From JBNKEI01 sp050288705 (GTDB taxonomy: Bacteria > Myxococcota > Myxococcia > Myxococcales > UBA5297): a stretch of 24,509 nucleotides of DNA. The stretch covers positions 1 to 24,509 of the forward strand of contig JBNKEI010000059.1 of NCBI GenBank assembly GCA_050288705.1, read 5' to 3'. Made by a program: the position numbers and the translations under genes. Shown here one piece after another: positions 1 to 8,800 of this stretch. A model generated the notes under the pieces. That model ran no database searches. It saw only the letters and a list, made by a program, of their open reading frames with translations, and was not told the origin of the DNA. How positions within the stretch are numbered: the first letter of the stretch is position 1; each line of letters starts with the position of its first letter.

Positions 1-80
1 GGGTTGTCCTCTAGCAGTTTAGTTATTTCCGACTCAATTAGTTTTCCCTCGCCCTGTTCTAGTCGCCGCGGGTTTTGCAA
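1..80 (-). CDS. Possible N-terminus of a CDS leaving the left edge
   Basis: Reading leftward from a TTG codon at 80, an open frame of 26 codons runs off the window. It begins LQNPRRLEQGEGKLIE and is rich in Glu, Lys and Leu, as in an amphipathic helix. An AAGGA ribosome-binding site sits about 9 nt upstream of the TTG, and an in-frame stop lies just before that, so TTG is the only likely start. The gene would be divergent from the MshEN-domain gene. The visible part is too short for a family assignment, and the call rests only on composition and the ribosome-binding site. Confidence 0.3.
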   Translation of the reverse strand, partial: MQNPRRLEQGEGKLIESEITKLLEDN

Positions 81-109
81 TTGATATATCCTTTAAGTCG
101 CCTTCTAAA
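81..109 (+). promoter_or_regulatory. Putative sigma70-type promoter for the MshEN gene
   Basis: TTGATA at 81-86 and TCTAAA at 104-109 are separated by 17 nt. They match the -35 consensus at 5 of 6 positions and the -10 consensus at 4 of 6. Transcription would start near 116, about 50 nt before the ATG at 166. The prediction is by eye only. Confidence 0.35.
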
Positions 110-165
110 CCCAGGTACGGTTATGATGCCCTTGAGGATTGATTCTAAAAATCCACGAGAGAGCT

Positions 166-966
166 ATGGCCAGAAAACGTCTGGGAGAAATTCTGCTCGA
201 GCGCGAAGCAATCACTCCCAACCAGCTCGAGCGAGGGCTTCTTCACCAGCGGCAAACTGGCGAACGGCTCGGCGCTGCTTTGATTTCTTTAGGATTCATT
301 ACCGAGCCCCAACTTTGTGATGCCATTGCTAAGGGCTTAGGAATCTCTTCTTTTACCATGCCTCCTAAGCGGATCGACGCGAATGCTCTACAATGCATAT
401 CCGCCGATTTTTGCGCGGCTCACGATCTTTTTCCTCTTGCAGTTACTACCCACAAAGGCAGAAAGACCCTTATGGTCGCTATGGCCGACCCATTGGATTT
501 TCCAGCAATTGAGGAAATGTCTTTCCGTACGAGCCTCCACGTTATTCCACTTATCGCACCTGCTTCGGAAATCCGTACCGCTATTCAAACCCATTACCAT
601 AGCTGTAATATAGAGACCTTTTCCAACTCTAAAGATGACATGGTCATCGTACGCCCCGGCGGTACAGAACAAGTGGTTTCTAACCACAATCCGCTAAGTC
701 AAACAGCTTCTGTGGCTCCCTCGACTGCCGCTTCTCCTGCAGCGCATAATGATACGCCTTACTATTCTTCACCTACGATTAGTTCTCCTGCCACAAGAAG
801 AAGTTCAAACCACGAAAGTAATTTGGCAGCCCACTTGGCTAATCATAGCGCTGATAAATTGGAACAATTAGAATCAAAGCTCTGGGCGCTTTTGCGCATT
901 CTTACCAAAAAAGGGCTGGTCACTCCGGAAGAATTTCTTCGCGAGTTGGAACAACAGGAAAAATAA
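166..966 (+). CDS. MshEN (GspE N-terminal) domain protein
   Basis: A 266-residue protein. The ATG at 166 is preferred over the in-frame TTG at 139 because GAGAG lies just upstream and the protein then begins MARKRLGEILLE, the usual opening of this family. Residues 1 to about 140 form an MshEN/GspE-N fold, with the typical LGE-LLE, Q-L--GL--Q and LG-aL---G-I-e-qL segments. In type II secretion and type IV pilus ATPases this domain binds partners or cyclic-di-GMP. There is no ATPase domain: a Ser/Thr/Pro-rich linker of about 80 residues leads to a helical C-terminus (SADKLEQLESKLWALLRIL). Stand-alone proteins of this shape are common in myxobacteria-like genomes. A regulatory or scaffolding role is inferred; c-di-GMP binding cannot be judged from sequence alone. 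Confidence 0.8.
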   Translation: MARKRLGEILLEREAITPNQLERGLLHQRQTGERLGAALISLGFITEPQLCDAIAKGLGISSFTMPPKRIDANALQCISADFCAAHDLFPLAVTTHKGRKTLMVAMADPLDFPAIEEMSFRTSLHVIPLIAPASEIRTAIQTHYHSCNIETFSNSKDDMVIVRPGGTEQVVSNHNPLSQTASVAPSTAASPAAHNDTPYYSSPTISSPATRRSSNHESNLAAHLANHSADKLEQLESKLWALLRILTKKGLVTPEEFLRELEQQEK

Positions 967-1125
967 AAATTAGCATTTACTCCGTTTCTTTGTGGAACAA
1001 GCTGTTTCGTAATGGAACATCCGTTTTGAAACAAATATAAACTATTTCACTCGAAAAATTTGTTTGGCATTTGGTTTGCTATTAGCCTTTTTTTGTCCTT
1101 TTGACCAAGAGAGTAAGGGGAAAAA

Positions 1126-2652
1126 ATGCTGGCAACCGTGCGTTCAGGCGCATTAATGGGAGTAGACGCAGTAATTGTAGACGTAGAAGTTGACATGGCC
1201 ATGGGAATGCCCTTTTTCGCAATTGTGGGTCTGCCGGACAATGCAGTAAAAGAAAGTAAGGTTCGGGTGCTTTCAGCCATAAAAAACTGTGACTACGAGC
1301 TTCCTTTAAAGAAAATAACTGTCAATCTAGCCCCGGCAGATATTCGCAAAGATGGAACTGCATTTGATTTACCAATGGGATTAGGAGTACTGGCTGCCGC
1401 TGGTTTACTTTCTCCAGAACTTCTTAAAAACCATCTATTTGCCGGTGAACTAGCTTTGGATGGAAGTATTAAACCTATTAGAGGCGCCCTATCATTAGCG
1501 ATTGCCTGCCGACAGCATGGATTCAAAGGCCTGTTTGTTCCCCTGGAAAATGCCCGGGAAGCTTCTATCGTAAAAGAAATCAGCGTATTCCCAGTAACTC
1601 ATTTTCGCGAATTGGTAGAATCGCTAATTAAAAACGAATTTCCTGCACCTTATTGCTTTACTCCAGACCAAGAGGTTCCCCCTTTGCAAGAAGGAGTCGA
1701 CTTTACCGATGTGCGCGGTCAGGAAGGGGCCAAGCGAGCCATGATCATTGCTGCTGCCGGGGGCCATAATGCATTGCTGATTGGCCCTCCCGGCTCGGGC
1801 AAAACTATGCTCGCCAAAAGACTGCCCACTATTCTACCCGCCATGAGTTTTGAAGAAGCACTGGAAACTACTAAAGTTTATTCGGCGGTTGGTCTTGGCG
1901 ATCGTTGCCTACTTAGTGAACGCCCTTTTCGCTCTCCCCACCATACTATCAGCGACGCCGGGTTAATTGGCGGTGGCCCAGTTCCTCGCCCCGGAGAGGT
2001 TTCGTTGGCCACCAATGGAGTACTTTTTCTCGATGAGCTCCCGGAATTCAAAAAAAACGTTTTGGAAGTTTTACGTCAGCCCCTAGAAGAAGGAAAAGTT
2101 ACTATTGCTCGCGCCACGCAAACTCTTAGTTTTCCGTCGCGATTAATGCTGGTTGCAGCCATGAACCCTTGTCCTTGTGGGCACGCAGGCAACCCCATGC
2201 AAATTTGCCATTGCCACCCAAATGAAATACAGCGCTATCGAGCCAAAATTTCCGGCCCCCTACTCGATCGCATCGACATACACATTACGGTTCCTGCTGT
2301 TCGTTATCATGATCTTTCTCCTCAGAGAGAAGGCGAATCGTCTCTGTGCATCCGAGACCGAGTGCAAAAAGCTAGGTCTCGACAAACTGAGCGTTTTAAA
2401 CGCATGCGTGGAGTTTTTTGCAATGCGCAAATGACCCCTCGCCATATTCGTCGTTTTTGCGAAATCGATAGCGAAGGTTCTCGTCTTTTACAGAATGTAA
2501 TCGATAGGCTAGGAATGAGTGCCCGCGCCTACGATCGTATTCTCAAGGTTGCCCGCACAATTGCCGACCTCGATGATTCCTCCACGCTAGGCGCCGCTCA
2601 TGTAAGTGAAGCCATTGGATATCGAACTCTCGATCGAAAATTGCCAACTTAA
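1126..2652 (+). CDS. comM: YifB/ComM family Mg-chelatase-like AAA+ ATPase
   Basis: A 508-residue protein of normal family length. The ATG follows an AAGGGG ribosome-binding site at 1115-1120. Residues 1 to about 170 are the ChlI/Lon-protease-like N-terminal domain (MLATVRSGALMGVDA, VNLAPADIRKDG). The Mg-chelatase AAA+ core has Walker A GPPGSGKT at 220-227 and Walker B ending D303-E304. A Cys/His cluster typical of YifB is at C349, C351, C361 and C363. The C-terminal domain contains the signature SARAYDRILKVARTIADL. In gamma-proteobacteria ComM is a hexameric branch-migration helicase that helps integrate DNA during natural transformation; the same role here is inference. A 159-bp gap separates it from the upstream gene, and it is convergent with the lipoprotein gene. 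Confidence 0.95.
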   Translation: MLATVRSGALMGVDAVIVDVEVDMAMGMPFFAIVGLPDNAVKESKVRVLSAIKNCDYELPLKKITVNLAPADIRKDGTAFDLPMGLGVLAAAGLLSPELLKNHLFAGELALDGSIKPIRGALSLAIACRQHGFKGLFVPLENAREASIVKEISVFPVTHFRELVESLIKNEFPAPYCFTPDQEVPPLQEGVDFTDVRGQEGAKRAMIIAAAGGHNALLIGPPGSGKTMLAKRLPTILPAMSFEEALETTKVYSAVGLGDRCLLSERPFRSPHHTISDAGLIGGGPVPRPGEVSLATNGVLFLDELPEFKKNVLEVLRQPLEEGKVTIARATQTLSFPSRLMLVAAMNPCPCGHAGNPMQICHCHPNEIQRYRAKISGPLLDRIDIHITVPAVRYHDLSPQREGESSLCIRDRVQKARSRQTERFKRMRGVFCNAQMTPRHIRRFCEIDSEGSRLLQNVIDRLGMSARAYDRILKVARTIADLDDSSTLGAAHVSEAIGYRTLDRKLPT

Positions 2653-2700
2653 CCCGCTATGGAGATTATTTGCTGCTAAGGACGCTGAAATCACTCCCCA

Positions 2701-3612
2701 TTATGGTTTCTGCCATACTCGCACCCAGTCGACTTCCATCTTGGTCGTGCTATCCTCGAGGGACCCGAAGCCACCAGAAGGAACCGGTCCCGTCCAGTCC
2801 GACACCACGCTAGAAAAGCACAAATGCTCCTCATGCTTGGACAGTCCATTTGAGGTCATCCACTGCTTCACGCCATCCATATAGAATTCGTACCCTTTAT
2901 CAGTCCAGAGCACCGCCCAGGTGTGCCAAACCCCATTGAAGCTCTCTGGCCTGATCACAGAAAACCCGTCCCATTTTTCGTTTTCGTTATCGCCATAAAC
3001 ATCCCACTGTACGCTTACATCGACCATTTTGTAGGCGTCACTACCATCTTTATCAACCGCTAGGTGTTGAGCGATTGCGATCGCGGCGCCATCGGTCGCT
3101 GGATCGCCAACCGGCTCGCCATTTTGGTATGACTGGAGCCAGAATGCCGCCGCAACGCCCGGACTCGACTGAAAACGAACCCGCGCCTCGATAAAACCAA
3201 ATAGAACCGCGCCCGAGGACTCCACCAGTCCGGCGAAATGCTTCCCATCTTCAGTATAAGCAGTAATAGTCAGCAGGCCGTCAGCGACGCTTACTGCCGA
3301 GGCAGAGTTTGTGGCGTTCCCCCACTCTTCAGCATTGACAGTCCATTTCGACGTATCGAGCTCGGTCCCGTTGAATTCGTCGCTCCCCACAAGCTGGTAG
3401 CCAGGCAAATCAACCGAGGGACATTCACATGCCTCACTCTGCTGACCACATTGGTCGACCCAGGACTCGGAACTACAGTTTTGACGGCAATGCTCTTGTG
3501 TAGTCTCAGGGGTGCAGGTGTTCTTTTCCGGATCTCCGTAGTCAAGCAACAAGCTACAACTAAATAGAGAGCTTATTAGGAGAAGCCAACCAAGTCGTCT
3601 AATCCATTTCAT
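2701..3612 (-). CDS. Lipoprotein with catalytically degenerate GH16-like domain
   Basis: A 303-residue protein. The start at 3612 (MKWIRRLGWLLLISSLFSC) gives a proper lipoprotein signal, with C19 as the lipidated Cys (F at -2 is a mild oddity); an upstream start at 3660 would bury the signal peptide. Residues 19-75 are Cys-rich (eight or more Cys, probably disulfide-bonded). From about residue 76 a concanavalin-like jelly roll of glycoside hydrolase family 16 follows: LVGSDEFNGTELDTSKW at the front, W-TWAVLWTDKGYEFYMDG, and the closing MEVDWVRVWQ. The family active site is E-[IL]-D-[IVF]-x-E; here the aligned segment, residues 177-182, reads AIAIAQ, so the nucleophile, the assisting Asp and the acid/base Glu are all gone. 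It is therefore more likely a surface polysaccharide-binding protein than a glucanase. The fold assignment is firm; the ligand is unknown. Confidence 0.85.
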   Translation of the reverse strand: MKWIRRLGWLLLISSLFSCSLLLDYGDPEKNTCTPETTQEHCRQNCSSESWVDQCGQQSEACECPSVDLPGYQLVGSDEFNGTELDTSKWTVNAEEWGNATNSASAVSVADGLLTITAYTEDGKHFAGLVESSGAVLFGFIEARVRFQSSPGVAAAFWLQSYQNGEPVGDPATDGAAIAIAQHLAVDKDGSDAYKMVDVSVQWDVYGDNENEKWDGFSVIRPESFNGVWHTWAVLWTDKGYEFYMDGVKQWMTSNGLSKHEEHLCFSSVVSDWTGPVPSGGFGSLEDSTTKMEVDWVRVWQKP

Positions 3613-3655
3613 TTTTTTCTCATGAGTAATATTAGTTACTAACGCTAAGGAAAAT

Positions 3656-3687
3656 ACCATTATATATGGTGATTCAAATTTACTTAC
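3656..3687 (-). promoter_or_regulatory. Putative promoter with palindrome upstream of the GH16-like lipoprotein
   Basis: On the minus strand a perfect TATAAT lies at 3659-3664, inside a 15-nt inverted repeat (ACCAT-5 nt-ATGGT, 3656-3670). The -35 region, around 3682-3687, is poor. Transcription would begin near 3650 and leave a leader of about 40 nt before the ATG at 3612. The palindrome over the -10 box could be an operator, but in AT-rich DNA chance is also possible. Confidence 0.35.
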
Positions 3688-3810
3688 TTGGGATATACAC
3701 TATTGCAGCTCAATTCTCAATACTGTTTTTGCTTGCCCCGAAGAGCGTTTTCGCGATGCAATCACAGGGAATATTATTACGCTCATGACCCAACTCTGAC
3801 AAGGCATAAT

Positions 3811-3976
3811 ACTATTCAGCACTACCACTTCGCGAGTAACCAAAAATTGAAAACCACGGTCTTTCCGAGCGCAATGCCGCAGGCATGAAGTCAAGGAAGC
3901 CTTGGGCCTCGACAAGCTCGGCCTGACCGGATTTCTTGCGGCTTTTCGTTATCAAGAAATAAGGGTGCTGAATAGT
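3811..3976. repeat. 166-bp palindromic element (MITE/REP-like)
   Basis: Perfect 12-bp inverted ends, ACTATTCAGCAC at 3811-3822 and GTGCTGAATAGT at 3965-3976, bound an imperfect palindrome. The left arm contains a small hairpin, ATGCC-GCA-GGCAT. The right arm contains AAGCCTT followed by CTCGACAAGCTCGGCCTGACCGGA (split here only for reading), which resembles the core of the 203-bp element at 23711-23913. No transposase is encoded. The surrounding 3613-4066 interval has no gene I can support; short coding-like stretches on the plus strand end in stops on either side of this element. Confidence 0.5.
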
Positions 3977-4066
3977 TACTTTTACAATGGCGAGGGTAAA
4001 TCTAGTGATGCTTCTTATCTTGATGAACTACGGTTTGACAACGGAACGGAAAAGAAACTAACTAAC

Positions 4067-4201
4067 CTAACCCAGGCTTGATCGCGTACTGCAATTACAT
4101 GGTGCAACTAAACAAAAACAGCATTCGCCGATTGAAGGGCAACCAACCAACGCAGATAACACAGCTATAGCCAAAGCGACTTGCAAGAAACCTGAACTCA
4201 T
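4067..4201 (-). CDS. Doubtful small Cys-rich lipoprotein
   Basis: A 44-codon frame beginning MSSGFLQVALAIAVLSALVGC has a textbook lipobox (LVGC) after a hydrophobic stretch. It would mature to a 24-residue peptide with six Cys. No ribosome-binding site precedes this ATG; an in-frame ATG at 4258 with AAGG 3 nt upstream would give 63 residues and a long signal peptide. The frame stays open further upstream into the TPR gene, so chance cannot be excluded. If real it is the last gene of the operon. The function is unknown. Confidence 0.25.
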   Translation of the reverse strand: MSSGFLQVALAIAVLSALVGCPSIGECCFCLVAPCNCSTRSSLG

Positions 4202-4295
4202 GATGCGGGCAAACTTTACGACCGCGAACCCCTTTTTGGTCCGAGTTATAGCCAGCATCAGCCTTCGACAAACCACTGTCTTGTGCCTCGCCATT

Positions 4296-5828
4296 CTATA
4301 AAAATTTATAGCGAGAGGTTTCATTCTCCCAATATCCAGCATAATAGTCTGCAAAGCTTCGTGGAGTCCTTGCTCCATCTCGAATTTTTCTTATTGCTTT
4401 GATTACATAGCTGGAAACTGAATCATGGGAATCAATTTCAAGTGAACGCATTGCTGCCTCTTCAGCATCATCAATGCGATTTTGAAGCAACAAAACCACC
4501 GCTAGATTAGCAATGGACTCCACATTACTTGGTTCAATATCACACGCCCTTCGGATTAATATTTCTGCTTTATCGTAATCATTAGCCTTTAATAGTGCAA
4601 ATGAATACTCATGCAGAATCTCGCGTCTATTGGATTCAATTTCATAGGCTCCTCTGAATGCTTCCGTTTCGTTAGATAAATCTCCTAGTGCTCTGCATGC
4701 TATTCCAATCAACCATAACGATTGCCAGTCTCCTGAATTCAGCCGGCGATAACGTCTCAGCTCGTCAATACCATACAGAATTTTTTTTCGTTCCGCTTCA
4801 TCTTCTATAGAATCCATGCTTGCACGAGCAATATATGGCTCAATGAGTTCGAAACCACGCTCAAAAATGTAAGCTCTACTGCACGCAAATTCGCGTAATT
4901 CACCAAGCCAGGAACGTTCATCGTCTGATAAACTATCTAGTGCGGCTACCTTATCAATCACGCATAAGGCAGAATGTTCAGCATCTTGCTCGAGTAATGT
5001 TTTAACAAGATACCAAACGGTTCCTTTCAACTCCACTTCTTCGCCTTCTAGCGCCATACGCAATTGAGATTCGGCAATTTCATACAACTTTTTGACCGCC
5101 ATCGGATGCGACTCGCCAACCATTTCCGCACGAGCACGCTGGTAATAAGTAATAGCCAGCCGCGTACGAGCTGGCGCCCATAAAACCCAACTGTTGGCTA
5201 CTCGCCGAAAATTCAATTCAGCTTCATTAAATCGACCTTCGTTTGCATGCCTAGCGCCTTCTTTCATTAAAAAAAACACTTCATCGCCAGTGAGAATTCT
5301 AGGAAAGGAGAGCTCATTGCACCTTTTGCACATCCATCCGTCCATTGCAAGCGGGTGCTCTTTCCATAAATCAATATTTGCCATAGGACCACCAGTAGTT
5401 AAAAATATTTTCTGCTTGTTTCCGCCGCAATCACATTTATCCATGTGCAATTTACCTAATGATGTCTTTACTGGAAGCTGAATAGGAAATTGAAACGCCC
5501 AATCTCGATCTTGAATAACAATAGTACGCGGCTTATTAAATAAAATCACCCGAAACAATTCACGAACCCGCATAACAGAATACTTCAGCAATTTATTATG
5601 CTTAAAAAAATCTTGCACAACCTTCGATCTACATACAAACAAAATGGCATTTATCGCCACTGCACTTATTACAACACTTCCAACAAAAATCACCCACCAG
5701 TCATGCAGGATCGCCGAAGTCACTTTCACTACCTCTACAAAATGCGAATTACCATTGACATCAACGGCAGGTTTCTTTTGCGGGCAGCAAAAACCGAGAA
5801 CATCCGAAAGAATCCATGGCTTCGCCAA
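4296..5828 (-). CDS. Membrane-anchored zinc-ribbon/TPR protein, coupled to the synthase gene
   Basis: A 510-residue protein. The TTG at 5828 is the only upstream start in frame and lies 1 nt after the synthase stop, implying translational coupling; a GTG near codon 36 or 38 is an alternative but would crowd the membrane segment. One transmembrane helix spans about residues 42-66. Residues 132-170 hold two Cys pairs, C132/C134 and C167/C170 (DKCDCGG and WMCKRCNEL), as in a zinc ribbon. From about 185 to the C-terminus the sequence is helical and TPR-like, with clear repeats such as EGRFNEAELNFRRVANSWV and NDYDKAEILIRRACDIEP. No catalytic motif is seen. TPR proteins usually scaffold protein contacts, so a role in anchoring or organising the synthase, or in export or resistance, is a guess from position. 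I do not recognise a named family. Confidence 0.75.
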   Translation of the reverse strand: MAKPWILSDVLGFCCPQKKPAVDVNGNSHFVEVVKVTSAILHDWWVIFVGSVVISAVAINAILFVCRSKVVQDFFKHNKLLKYSVMRVRELFRVILFNKPRTIVIQDRDWAFQFPIQLPVKTSLGKLHMDKCDCGGNKQKIFLTTGGPMANIDLWKEHPLAMDGWMCKRCNELSFPRILTGDEVFFLMKEGARHANEGRFNEAELNFRRVANSWVLWAPARTRLAITYYQRARAEMVGESHPMAVKKLYEIAESQLRMALEGEEVELKGTVWYLVKTLLEQDAEHSALCVIDKVAALDSLSDDERSWLGELREFACSRAYIFERGFELIEPYIARASMDSIEDEAERKKILYGIDELRRYRRLNSGDWQSLWLIGIACRALGDLSNETEAFRGAYEIESNRREILHEYSFALLKANDYDKAEILIRRACDIEPSNVESIANLAVVLLLQNRIDDAEEAAMRSLEIDSHDSVSSYVIKAIRKIRDGARTPRSFADYYAGYWENETSRYKFL

Positions 5829-5829
5829 A

Positions 5830-8800
5830 TCATTCGTCCGCCAACAGCTTAGCCTCAGACAGGCGACGTGCTTCCACCCGCTCTCTAAATGAGCAAAGGG
5901 CTTTCGTCATGAGACTGCCAGTGGTTGGTGCTACTTTTTCGGCAATCATATCTAAATGAAAACAATTAATATGCTCAATCTCTAGCCGGCCTTTTACTAA
6001 TGGACGCCATCCATTCGATTCGTGGGGAGGATATCCAATACCAGCAATTGCCGGAATTGCCGCATCGCTTTTCAGTAAAACCACATCCACGTTAAGCTCG
6101 GTAGGAACATATTGCCTTTCGGCCTCCAGCGTAGCGACGCTTACAATATCGTGGCGGCGTTCATAATCTTTATTGCTGGTAGTAAGATTTTGCATTGCGC
6201 GTCGAGAATTACTATAAGCGCGTTTGGTAAATTCTTTAGCGCGAACCGAGAGATAATCCATACCCACTCGACGAAAATTGGTCATGTGCGCGGAAACCCT
6301 GGCTCCCCAAGACCAATGTAGTACTAGAGGGTTAGACGAATCTAGTAAGATTACCCCAGCCACTTCTTCTCCCACGTCTAAAAGAAGGCGCGCCATTTCG
6401 TACGCCGCCAACCCTCCAGCCGAATAACCGGCTAGGTAATAGGGGCCGCTAGACTGTACACGTCTTATGTCACTAATGAATTCTTTGGCCATGTCAGCAA
6501 TAGACGTATGAGGAGGCAGTCTACCATCTACCCCTCGATGCTGTAGTCCGTAAAAGGGCTGATTTTCTCCTAATGTCGTGGTAAGCGTGCGCAAATTCAA
6601 AGGCGTGCCCCCTAATCCGGAGACACAAAATAATGGGGGTAGCGAACCTTTTGGTTGAATAGGCACTACGGTGTTCCATGTGCTTTTCGATATGCCCGAG
6701 TTGAGATCTCTCAGCTTTTTGGCCAGTAAACGCACGGTAGGTTGTTCAAAAAGCGCGGCCAAAGGCAAGCGAACACCAAATTCATTAAATATTTCATTAA
6801 AAATTCTCACTGCCAGCAAAGAATGACCGCCTAGATCAAAGAAATTCGAGGTTACACTTATATTGGGAATGTTCAGTACATTTTTCCATATATTGGCCAG
6901 CTTCTTTTCAGTGGGGTTTTTTGGCATTTCAATTTCGGAACCACCAGAAATACCCTCCACACCCTTAGGCGCAGGAAGCGCTTTACGGTCAATTTTTCCA
7001 TTTGGTGTCAACGGCATTGCCTTTAATTCAATAAAATGCTGAGGCACCATGTATTCCGGCAATGATTTGCTCATGTACTCACGCAGGCTATGAATATCAA
7101 TAGCAATACCGGTGCGCGATACAAGATAGGCAACCAGTCGCATATCACCAGGATTATCTTCGCGCACAATAGCCACTGCCTGTTTGATTGAAGGATTTCT
7201 CATCAGTACTGATTCGATTTCCCCAAGCTCAATTCTAAATCCGCGTACCTTTACCTGGTAATCAGCACGACCAAGAAATTCTATAGTGCCATCAATACGG
7301 AATCGGGCTGTATCGCCAGTGCGATAGAGAAGCGCATTTGATTGAAAATCGTGCTGGCTGAGTGCTGCTGGTGCGGGAACAAATTGCTGGGCGGTTAGCT
7401 CGGGACGGTTTAAATATCCTATTGCTAGACCCTGGCCACCAATATACAAATTCCCTATAACTCCAATGGGCACTGGTTGCATATGATTATCAAGCACAAA
7501 TATTTGCGTATTAGCAATTGGCTTTCCAATAACAATAGGATGGGTTGAATCAACGGGAATTCTCCAGCAAGTAGACCAGATGGTAGTTTCAGTTGGACCA
7601 TACATATTCCATGCACTACCCGACCGTTTCACTAATTCCTGCGCAAGGTCGGCGGGAAGAGCTTCGCCTCCCACCAGTATTTTAAATTTGGAGCTTCCTT
7701 GCCAACCGGCAGCAATAAGTAATCGCCAGGTCGAGGGAGTTGCTTGCATTACGGTTGCACCGCATTTGTTTAATAATTTACCAAGCAGATAACCATCGAG
7801 GGTTGCCTCACGACTTGCAATTTCAATGCGCGCACCCACAATTAGAGGAAGCCATAACTCCAGTCCGGCAATATCAAAGGAAAGCGTAGTGACTGCTAAT
7901 AAGATATCGCGGCTAGAAATGCCTGGCTCGGTCTCCATGGAGAGAAGAAAGTTTGTAAGCGCACGATGGGGAATTTGAACCCCTTTTGGTTTGCCAGTAG
8001 ACCCCGAGGTATAGATAACATAGGCTACTGACTCATCGGAAATAGCAACCTTTTCTATTGGTTCGGCGCTGCATTTGGCAATAAGCTCAGCATCGCCATC
8101 TATAGAAATTGTTCGCTGCGCGGCAGGTAGTTTTTGCCGGAGGGATTGTTGAGTTATTAGTGCAAATGCACCAGAGTCTTCGAGCATAAAAGCAATTCGC
8201 TCGGCGGGAAAAGCGGGGTCAAGCGGCACATAAGTGGCGCCAGCCTTGAGAACCGCATAAATAGCAATAACCATTTCCAATGATCTTTCCAAAGAAACGG
8301 CAATGCGCAGCCCGGGACCGGCGCCCAAGGAAACCAGATAATTTGCCAATCGTGCCGCCCGTTCGTCGAGCTCGGCATAGGTGAGAGAAATATTATTGTA
8401 ACTAATAGCAATTGCCTCTGGCGAGCGGGCAACTTGTTCCGCAACGAGTTCATGCGCCAAACAAGAACGATCAAATTGCCTTGCGGTATTATTCCAAAAA
8501 ACCAGCGCCTTTCGCTCTCTTTCCGAAAGGATAGGAAGTTTGTGAAGCGGCTGAGATAGGTCAGCAACAATGGCTTCTAGAATAATTGAAAACGAAATAC
8601 TAAGCCGCTCGGCGGTTTCCCGTTCAAATAATGCCGAATCATAATTAATTACACCAGAAAAACCATCAGCTCCATTAAACATTAAAAGCGTCAAATCAGT
8701 TGTTGCATTTAGCAATTCTAGGTGGAAGTCCGTATACGCAAGGCCGCCTATGTTTAATTTGTTTAGACCTTGGTCCAAAAATGAAAACATTGCCTGATAA

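Noticed and set aside
3626..3799. Plus-strand open frame of 57 codons with coding-like composition (YCSSILNTVFACPEERFRD)
   Set aside because: No start codon or ribosome-binding site, it lies over the lipoprotein promoter, and no family is recognised; at most a relic.
3974..4081. Plus-strand frame SYFYNGEGKSSDASYLDELR ending at 4081
   Set aside because: It begins inside the palindromic element with no start codon, is short, and matches nothing I know. Possibly a gene remnant.
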